Origin: Candidatus Woesearchaeota archaeon
GTDB lineage: Archaea > Nanobdellota > Nanobdellia > Woesearchaeales > WJKL01
Assembly (NCBI GenBank): GCA_019322455.1
Contig: JAHWIT010000100.1
Location: forward strand, 1-15,417
Direction of reading: 5' to 3'
DNA: 15,417 bases
Every line of letters starts with the position of its first letter. Position 1 is the stretch's first letter. The notes beneath the pieces are model-generated. The model had not been told where the DNA came from, did not search any database, and saw nothing but the letters and a program-made list of their open reading frames with translations. Positions 11,788 through 15,417 of the stretch are shown here, in pieces. A program made the position numbers and the translations under genes.

Positions 11788-11868
11788 TCATTTCTCTATA
11801 CAATCATCACAATACAACCTGTTATTAGCTATCTTTGTAAGGCATTTTAAGCATACATTATCTGACAT
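11788..11868 (-). CDS. 26-residue zinc-ribbon-like microprotein
   Basis: On the minus strand the ATG at 11868 opens a 26-residue protein that begins MSDNVCLKCLTKIANNR and ends YCDDCIEK before TGA. Two C-x2-C pairs (C6/C9 and C20/C23) are spaced as in a minimal zinc knuckle, which can fold around one zinc ion. A TATA box 26 nt upstream matches the leaderless geometry of the window's other genes, which makes chance less likely. It is divergent from the small winged-helix gene, with the two TATA boxes about 30 bp apart. The partner and function are unknown. Its shortness keeps confidence moderate. Confidence 0.6.
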   Translation of the reverse strand: MSDNVCLKCLTKIANNRLYCDDCIEK

Positions 11869-11889
11869 ATTGTTAAAGAATGTTTTATT

Positions 11890-11899
11890 GTTTATAAGA
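11890..11899 (-). promoter_or_regulatory. TATA box of the zinc microprotein
   Basis: The minus strand reads TCTTATAAAC, centred 26 nt before the ATG at 11868. Confidence 0.55.
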
Positions 11900-11920
11900 C
11901 TTCCCTTTTAAAAATAGAAG

Positions 11921-11930
11921 TTTTATAAAC
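11921..11930 (+). promoter_or_regulatory. TATA box of the small winged-helix gene
   Basis: TTTTATAAAC within GAAGTTTTATAAACTATC, centred 27 nt before the ATG at 11952. It is divergent from the microprotein promoter, so one bound regulator could affect both. Confidence 0.6.
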
Positions 11931-11951
11931 TATCTCTTAATTTACCAAGAA

Positions 11952-12149
11952 ATGGGACAGCAAGAGATATATGATTTTTTAAAAAAATCTAAATCCAATT
12001 GGTATAACTCAAAAGAAATTAGTAATAAGCTTGATGTTTCAATTGGTTCTGTAACAAATTCATTAAAGAAATTAAGACTTTCTGAGGCAGTCCATTTTAA
12101 GAGTGATGAGCAAAGAAGGAACGCATTCTTATATAAGTTTAAAAGGTAA
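11952..12149 (+). CDS. Minimal winged-helix DNA-binding protein, 65 residues
   Basis: The whole protein is one winged-helix domain: helix 1 QEIYDFLKKSKSN, helix 2 NSKEISNKLDV, recognition helix SIGSVTNSLKKLRLSEAVHF, and a wing ending AFLYKFKR. No ligand-binding or dimerisation domain is present. The pattern (SIGSVTNSLKKL) resembles MarR/ArsR-like or replication-initiator-type winged helices of archaea. It is divergent from the zinc microprotein gene and upstream of the membrane-anchored 383-residue gene, so local autoregulation is plausible but unproven. The start is supported by its TATA box. Confidence 0.75.
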   Translation: MGQQEIYDFLKKSKSNWYNSKEISNKLDVSIGSVTNSLKKLRLSEAVHFKSDEQRRNAFLYKFKR

Positions 12150-12177
12150 AAGTTTAACCATCTTATTTTTCTAGAAG

Positions 12178-12187
12178 TTTTATAAAT
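12178..12187 (+). promoter_or_regulatory. TATA box of the 383-residue gene
   Basis: A perfect TTTATAAATA within GAAGTTTTATAAATAATC, centred 29 nt before the ATG at 12211. Confidence 0.7.
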
Positions 12188-12210
12188 AATCTACATTTTT
12201 TCCGTAAATT

Positions 12211-13362
12211 ATGGGAAAAGATAACAAGCAATGGGATGATGATCTTCCTGAGCCAGAAAAAAGACCAGAGAAAAAAGTTGATCCTCCTGCTAAACCTACT
12301 CATGTTAAAATTTTTGGTTTTGAAATACCTCCAAAATATCTTAAGCCTTTAGGGATTTTAACTATGGTTGGAGGTATTTCACTTCTTTATCATGGTTTTA
12401 AAAGAGATAAAGAATGGGAAGAGTATTTTGAAAATGAAAGAATTGTCAGAGAGCATAACGAGAGACAAAAAGCAAAAAAACTTGATCCTTCAGAAATGGT
12501 TAGAAAACGAGGAACCAATATTGTTGCTCCTCCTGGTTTTGATTTAGATGGAAGAGTTAGTTTAGCAAATAGTTTGCTGATAGATTTTCCTAACAAAGAA
12601 AGAATAAATGCAGCATATCCAAATACTATAAGGTCAATAGATAAATATCTTACTCCTGGTGCAAGATATTGCGGAGTTCATTTAAGAAAAATACATCTTG
12701 ATCCTACTAAAAAATTAGAAGATTATTCTGAGGAAGAACTAAGAAAATTAAAGTTAGTTAGTGATAATAGCTATAATGTTCTTTCATATTTGATAGATAA
12801 TTTTAATTTAGAAAGAGCTCATGAAGAAGGAATAACTGAAGAGTATTTATTGAGATTACAGATTCTGTTTAGCCTGATAAAAGATCCAAATATAGTTGAC
12901 TCAATGCCAGATAAAGATATAGATATGAGCTCTTACATAGAAGAGGCTAAGAAATTAGAACAAAGAATACCTTATGATCCTGTTTTAAGATTAGCTTTAG
13001 AAGGCAGACTAGAAATATTGCCTGCTTCTTTTCCTTATGATGCTGAAAAAAGGATTGAAAAATATAGCAAGGTTTTCACAAATAAATCTTCTACTATTGA
13101 TGAACGTCTTCAGGCATTCAGGGAATTTTATGATAAACCAGAAAATGATTTTTTTGTTATAGCAGCTAAATATCATGATTTTCTTAAATTAGTTAGTTTT
13201 GGAAGTGATCATGCCTTTGGAGGCAGAGATTCTTGCGGCAAAGAATATCCTGGCATGGGAAAGAGGCCAACTTTGGTTGATAATATAGCAGAATGGAATT
13301 CTAAGCATCCTAAAGAAAAATATTCTTGGATAGAAATTACTGTCAATGGTTTGGATGAATAA
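12211..13362 (+). CDS. Membrane-anchored protein with a large unknown domain, 383 residues
   Basis: Layout: a charged proline-rich tail (1-42), one membrane helix YLKPLGILTMVGGISLLYHG (43-62), a charged linker, then a domain of about 280 residues. By the positive-inside rule its orientation is unclear. Two motif-like segments stand out: RYCGVHLRKIH, followed by a helix ending in EEGITEEY, and near the end FGSDHAFGGRDSCGKEYP followed by NIAEWNSKHP and YSWIEITV. A histidine-bearing first strand, an acidic EG motif and a final histidine segment recall the TraB/ChaN-like superfamily, but this is a weak resemblance. There is no lipobox. Its own TATA box supports the start. Function unassigned. Confidence 0.7.
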   Translation: MGKDNKQWDDDLPEPEKRPEKKVDPPAKPTHVKIFGFEIPPKYLKPLGILTMVGGISLLYHGFKRDKEWEEYFENERIVREHNERQKAKKLDPSEMVRKRGTNIVAPPGFDLDGRVSLANSLLIDFPNKERINAAYPNTIRSIDKYLTPGARYCGVHLRKIHLDPTKKLEDYSEEELRKLKLVSDNSYNVLSYLIDNFNLERAHEEGITEEYLLRLQILFSLIKDPNIVDSMPDKDIDMSSYIEEAKKLEQRIPYDPVLRLALEGRLEILPASFPYDAEKRIEKYSKVFTNKSSTIDERLQAFREFYDKPENDFFVIAAKYHDFLKLVSFGSDHAFGGRDSCGKEYPGMGKRPTLVDNIAEWNSKHPKEKYSWIEITVNGLDE

Positions 13363-13394
13363 CATTTATCCCCTTTCTCAAAAAAAATACAAGT

Positions 13395-13404
13395 TTTATA
13401 AATA
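13395..13404 (+). promoter_or_regulatory. TATA box of the 13424 gene
   Basis: A perfect TTTATAAATA within AAGTTTTATAAATAACTT, centred 25 nt before the ATG. The flanks form an AAGTT/AACTT dyad. Confidence 0.7.
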
Positions 13405-13423
13405 ACTTATTTTTATTTTAAAT

Positions 13424-13867
13424 ATGGAAAAATTTAATCAAGAAAAATTAGAATCATTGGAATTTCAAACTGACCAGGTATATAATGCCTTAAAAAGAGC
13501 CTTATCTACTAAATCAAAGCAAGATATCTCTTGGGCCGCAGCATTAGTATCACCGGGGTTAGAAGCGCAATTACGTTCCCTTATTGGAGAAAATTTTATT
13601 GCTCAAGCTCAAAAAACCCCCTTATACGACAGGTATTTATTTTTTTATGTAGTTAGTGAGGGAATTGTGTTTTCTCTGACAACTTACAAGGGTCACAAAA
13701 ATTCTGGTGTGAATTATGAGGATATCATAAATGCTATGCAACAAAGGAAGAGACCGACACATCTGAGTAACCTTGTGGTTGTCTATTGCTGGTCTGGAGA
13801 ATTTAATAAAACTCTAGGCTTGTTAGATTACATAAAGGTAAATTATCCTAAACCATCTGCTGAATAA
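13424..13867 (+). CDS. Unknown protein, 147 residues
   Basis: Unrecognised soluble protein. It has an N-terminal helical stretch (LEFQTDQVYNALKRALSTKS), a middle segment with aromatic residues (PLYDRYLFFYVVSEGIVFSL), and a C-terminal helix before DYIKVNYPKP. No metal or catalytic motif was seen. Codon choice differs from its neighbours: GGGCCGCAGC, CACCGGGG, GCGCAATTACG and ACCCCC occur within 120 bp, whereas adjacent genes avoid such G/C-rich codons. This suggests more recent acquisition, though the promoter is of the local type. The start is fixed by the TATA box 25 nt upstream. Confidence 0.65.
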   Translation: MEKFNQEKLESLEFQTDQVYNALKRALSTKSKQDISWAAALVSPGLEAQLRSLIGENFIAQAQKTPLYDRYLFFYVVSEGIVFSLTTYKGHKNSGVNYEDIINAMQQRKRPTHLSNLVVVYCWSGEFNKTLGLLDYIKVNYPKPSAE

Positions 13868-13881
13868 ATAATTCTTGCCCC

Positions 13882-13895
13882 TTATTTTTTAATTT
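13882..13895 (+). terminator. T-rich terminator after the 13424 gene
   Basis: TTATTTTTTAATTT starts 15 nt after the stop, a U-tract of the archaeal intrinsic type without a clear hairpin. Confidence 0.4.
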
Positions 13896-13923
13896 AATTC
13901 TCAACTAACATACGCACCAGCCC

Positions 13924-13971
13924 AAATTGAACCTAATTATATTATACAGCCGAGCCTCAATTTCTCAGGTT
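13924..13971. other. Possible pseudoknot/structured RNA in a GC-richer intergenic island
   Basis: AAATTGA (13924-13930) pairs with TCAATTT (13957-13963). AACCT (13930-13934), at the edge of that loop, pairs with AGGTT (13967-13971) outside it: the arrangement of an H-type pseudoknot on either strand. Base composition is more GC-rich than its surroundings, and no convincing coding frame crosses it. It could be a small RNA or a regulatory element. The stretch 13868-14018 otherwise holds only the terminator and promoter-like sequence. Confidence 0.25.
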
Positions 13972-14018
13972 ATAAAATTTAATAATAAACTTTTTATACT
14001 ACTTTAAAATAATAACTT

Positions 14019-14114
14019 ATGGAAATGGTATCAAATAAAAATATATACAAAATAAATAAGAAAAATTTAAATAGGGATAATCACAAAGATAGTAAAAAGA
14101 GGTGTTTTGCATGA
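14019..14114 (+). CDS. Possible 31-residue leader peptide coupled to the zinc-finger gene
   Basis: The ATG at 14019 opens MEMVSNKNIYKINKK, continuing as a lysine/asparagine-rich peptide to RCFA and a TGA that overlaps the ATG of the next gene (ATGA). A TATA-like TTTTTATACT (13991-14000) is centred 24 nt upstream, the leaderless spacing used elsewhere. Its Lys/Asn/Ile-rich composition is what random AT-rich DNA encodes, so it may be chance. If real, translation would run directly through the Shine-Dalgarno site of the zinc-finger gene and couple the two. Confidence 0.3.
   Translation: MEMVSNKNIYKINKKNLNRDNHKDSKKRCFA
14066..14073 (+). promoter_or_regulatory. TATA box of the YgiT-type gene
   Basis: TTTAAATA centred about 41 nt before the ATG at 14111. 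It predicts a leader of about 15 nt that includes the Shine-Dalgarno site, as in guaA. Confidence 0.5.
14099..14104 (+). promoter_or_regulatory. Shine-Dalgarno site that fixes the YgiT-type start
   Basis: GAGGTG lies 6 nt before the ATG at 14111. Its GTG at 14102 is also an in-frame potential start (three codons upstream), but a start inside the ribosome binding site is implausible. Confidence 0.7.
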
Positions 14115-14359
14115 AAAAGGATGGTGTTTGTGATTTCTGTGGAGGCAAATTAATAGAAACTAAAGATATAGTTATGTCTAAAGGAAAGAGTGTGCCTATC
14201 AATGTTAAAGAATGTCAAAAATGTGGAGAAACCTTTTCTTCTTTAAAGGAAACAGAAAGAGTCAGAAAAGAATTACATCCTTCTCTTTGGAGCAGAATTA
14301 AGAATTTCTTTAGCTCTCCTACTACAGAAGTAGAATTTTTTAAAGGAAAAGTCCTATAA
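14111..14359 (+). CDS. YgiT/MqsA-type zinc-finger protein (possible antitoxin)
   Basis: 82 residues from the ATG at 14111. The N-terminal half is a YgiT-type zinc finger: CDFCGG (C7, C10) and CQKCGETF (C35, C38), separated by IETKDIVMSKGKSVPIN. Stand-alone YgiT-type proteins of about 80 residues commonly neighbour DUF4258 or other RelE-like genes and act as MqsA-like antitoxins, whose zinc domain binds the toxin. There is no MqsA-type C-terminal HTH; the C-terminus here (SRIKNFFSSPTTEVEFFKGK) is basic. The last 20 bp overlap the convergent gene on the minus strand. The start is fixed by GAGGTG 6 nt upstream. The antitoxin role is inferred from family and neighbour. Confidence 0.75.
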   Translation: MKKDGVCDFCGGKLIETKDIVMSKGKSVPINVKECQKCGETFSSLKETERVRKELHPSLWSRIKNFFSSPTTEVEFFKGKVL

Positions 14360-14696
14360 TTCTTTTTTTCAGTAACTTCTTTTCTTTTTTATATTGGCCG
14401 ATTTCCCAATTTCCTGCAGGACTTGTATGAATAAGTGTTATATGGTCTTTGTAAATATCATATCCTATAAAGATATACCTAGGAAAAAGTTTATGAATAG
14501 CATAAAATTTTGATTTATATCTTTCAGGGTTAGGATATAATTCTGAAGCCTTAAGATGGATCCCCTTTATCAAAGCATTCTTAACATCATCTTCTTTAAA
14601 CTTATGACTCAAAAAATCCTCTCTAAAGTCTTTAGTAGTTTGTATTTTATCTTGTTTTACAAATTTTCTTACTTTTCTAATCAAAAATATATTCAT
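14340..14696 (-). CDS. Possible DUF4258/RelE-like toxin, convergent with the zinc-finger gene
   Basis: 118 residues, basic. The order helix (EDDVKNALIKGIHLKASELY), strand (KFYAIHKLF), strand (RYIFIGYDIYKDHITLIHTS), then a basic C-terminus (KKEKKLLKKRIIG) resembles DUF4258-type small RNase-like proteins, which typically have an [IV]xxAixxG helix followed by an antiparallel sheet. No catalytic residue can be fixed. The neighbouring YgiT-type gene supports a toxin-antitoxin pair, but the genes converge and overlap by 20 bp instead of forming an operon, which would allow antisense control. The ATG at 14696 is supported by a TATA box 27 nt upstream. The family call is tentative. Confidence 0.5.
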   Translation of the reverse strand: MNIFLIRKVRKFVKQDKIQTTKDFREDFLSHKFKEDDVKNALIKGIHLKASELYPNPERYKSKFYAIHKLFPRYIFIGYDIYKDHITLIHTSPAGNWEIGQYKKEKKLLKKRIIGLFL

Positions 14697-14718
14697 AAAT
14701 AAACATAATATTAACTTC

Positions 14719-14728
14719 TATTTAAATA
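14719..14728 (-). promoter_or_regulatory. TATA box of the 14340-14696 gene
   Basis: The minus strand reads TATTTAAATA, centred 27 nt before the ATG, giving a leaderless mRNA separate from the zinc-finger gene. Confidence 0.55.
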
Positions 14729-14738
14729 TTGGCGTCCA

Positions 14739-14780
14739 CATTAGTTAATCCCGAGAAATCGACCTTAATTGAGTCTAATG
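14739..14780. other. Imperfect hairpin in an intergenic GC-richer patch
   Basis: CATTAG (14739-14744) pairs with CTAATG (14775-14780), and inner TTAAT with ATTGA including one G-T pair, around a loop containing CCCGAGAAATCGACC. It lies between divergent promoters at 14719-14728 and 14799-14806. It could be an operator or small RNA; evidence is weak. Confidence 0.2.
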
Positions 14781-14798
14781 ATATTATATTCCATAAAC

Positions 14799-14806
14799 TT
14801 TATAAG
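14799..14806 (+). promoter_or_regulatory. TATA box of the 14829 gene
   Basis: TTTATAAG centred 26 nt before the ATG at 14829. Confidence 0.55.
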
Positions 14807-14828
14807 AATATAATAATTTATTAATAAT

Positions 14829-15176
14829 ATGCCAGATATTAAACAAATTCTACCAGGAAGATTAAATGAAAAACCTGGAACATTGGAAGGCATTGTTGTA
14901 AACAGAGAAGAAGACATAGTTGAAATTCAATTAAAAGAAACTGGTGAAAGTTTAACATTCCCTATTAATAAACATAAATTAGATTCTATAGACTTAACTG
15001 CAGGAAATATTGTAAAAATGCTATTTCATTATAAAAAAGATGATTCACTTCCAGACTTGGAATTTGAAAATACTGGCAGAACAATCTATCAGGAAATGGC
15101 TGAATCATTTGATCCATCAAAAATAAGAGAGTATGAACAGAGTGAAAATTATAGATTTCTAAAAGGTGAAAGTTAA
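14829..15176 (+). CDS. Unknown protein, 115 residues, probable small beta barrel
   Basis: Unrecognised. Residues about 16-70 alternate strands (GTLEGIVVNREEDIVEIQLK, SLTFPINKHKL, GNIVKMLFHYKKDD) in a way that fits a small barrel such as an OB-like fold. The acidic helical C-terminus (YQEMAESFDPSKIREYEQSE) may be a binding tail. There is no cysteine, signal peptide or membrane segment. The TATA box 26 nt upstream supports the start. It may bind nucleic acid or a protein partner, but nothing in the sequence proves that. Confidence 0.65.
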   Translation: MPDIKQILPGRLNEKPGTLEGIVVNREEDIVEIQLKETGESLTFPINKHKLDSIDLTAGNIVKMLFHYKKDDSLPDLEFENTGRTIYQEMAESFDPSKIREYEQSENYRFLKGES

Positions 15177-15192
15177 GTTATAATGATGTTAT

Positions 15193-15240
15193 ATTCTCCT
15201 GTTAAATAAATCTACTAAATATAAACATTTAAAGGAGAAT
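15193..15240. terminator. 8-bp inverted repeat between convergent gene ends
   Basis: ATTCTCCT (15193-15200) is complementary to AGGAGAAT (15233-15240) across a 32-nt AT-rich spacer that spans the stop of the minus-strand gene. It may serve as a bidirectional terminator or 3'-end structure. Confidence 0.3.
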
Positions 15241-15417
15241 TTAAAATCTTATTTGCTGTTCTTCTTAAATGTCTCTTCCAAACTCCTTCTAATAATTTTA
15301 AATTCTCTAAAACAACACCATAACCTTCATGGTTTTCCAATTTTTTAATAAATTCATCAGAAAGCTGTGTATTTCCCAAATTTTCAACCACTCTTATTGC
15401 AGGATAAGCCCTTATAG
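15215..15417 (-). CDS. Unknown protein, C-terminal 66 residues (5' end outside window)
   Basis: The minus-strand frame is open from the window edge to TAG at 15215. The visible part reads IRAYPAIRVVENLGNTQLSD, then a helical segment FIKKLENHEGYGVVLENLKL and ends VWKRHLRRTANKILN...NVYI. It looks soluble and mostly helical, with a basic patch (KRHLRR) that could bind nucleic acid. I do not recognise the family from this fragment. Confidence 0.6.
   Translation of the reverse strand, partial: IRAYPAIRVVENLGNTQLSDEFIKKLENHEGYGVVLENLKLLEGVWKRHLRRTANKILNSPLNVYI

Noticed and set aside
12390..12596. Minus-strand open frame within the 383-residue gene
   Set aside because: It is antisense to a longer frame that has its own TATA box, and has no promoter of its own.
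14102..14110. A GTG start for the YgiT-type gene
   Set aside because: This GTG is part of the GAGGTG ribosome binding site for the ATG at 14111.

Overview
The window looks like chromosomal DNA from an AT-rich archaeon, most likely a small-genome DPANN lineage of the Woesearchaeota/Pacearchaeota type. The support is: an archaeal/eukaryotic-type IleRS, a stand-alone ATP-pyrophosphatase subunit of GMP synthase, PRC-barrel proteins, and archaeal TATA boxes (TTTATAAATA and close variants) placed about 24-30 nt before most start codons, which implies mostly leaderless mRNAs. The lineage is an inference. No rRNA, tRNA, CRISPR array or insertion sequence was seen.

Layout. 1-1708: divergent nucleotide-synthesis genes, pyrB (minus, cut by the window edge) and guaA subunit B (plus), with a perfect 20-bp direct repeat on either side of guaA. 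1766-4199: a minus-strand cluster encoding a winged-helix protein, a VTT/DedA-like membrane protein, two PRC-barrel proteins and an unknown protein. 4247-4600: an unknown gene. 4638-4780: three tandem 50-bp units, each made of two hairpins. 4789-8543: ileS, translationally coupled to an HD-domain hydrolase gene; ileS carries a similar two-hairpin element inside its coding sequence. 8614-9595: a small lipoprotein with a calcium-binding-like loop, and an overlapping thioredoxin / ferredoxin-thioredoxin-reductase-like pair.

9687-13867: a plus-strand stretch of mostly unrecognised small genes. Five are packed head to tail (9687-11229), then come a protein resembling the C-terminal domain of bacterial RNA polymerase alpha, a frameshifted mini membrane gene, a divergent 26-residue zinc-ribbon-like peptide, a 65-residue winged-helix protein, a membrane-anchored 383-residue protein and an unknown protein of different base composition. 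Several gene junctions here share the same TAA-AA-ATG arrangement.

14019-14696: a YgiT/MqsA-type zinc-finger gene converging on, and overlapping, a possible DUF4258-like gene, which may be a toxin-antitoxin pair in an unusual orientation. 14829-15417: an unknown small protein and the 3' end of another unknown gene.

The most interesting signal is the two-hairpin palindromic element. It occurs as an intergenic array whose units differ but whose stems are kept paired by compensatory changes, and again as an apparent in-frame insertion of about 13 residues in the IleRS editing region. This is reminiscent of the protein-invading palindromic elements known from Rickettsia. The second is the concentration of microproteins between 9687 and 12149.
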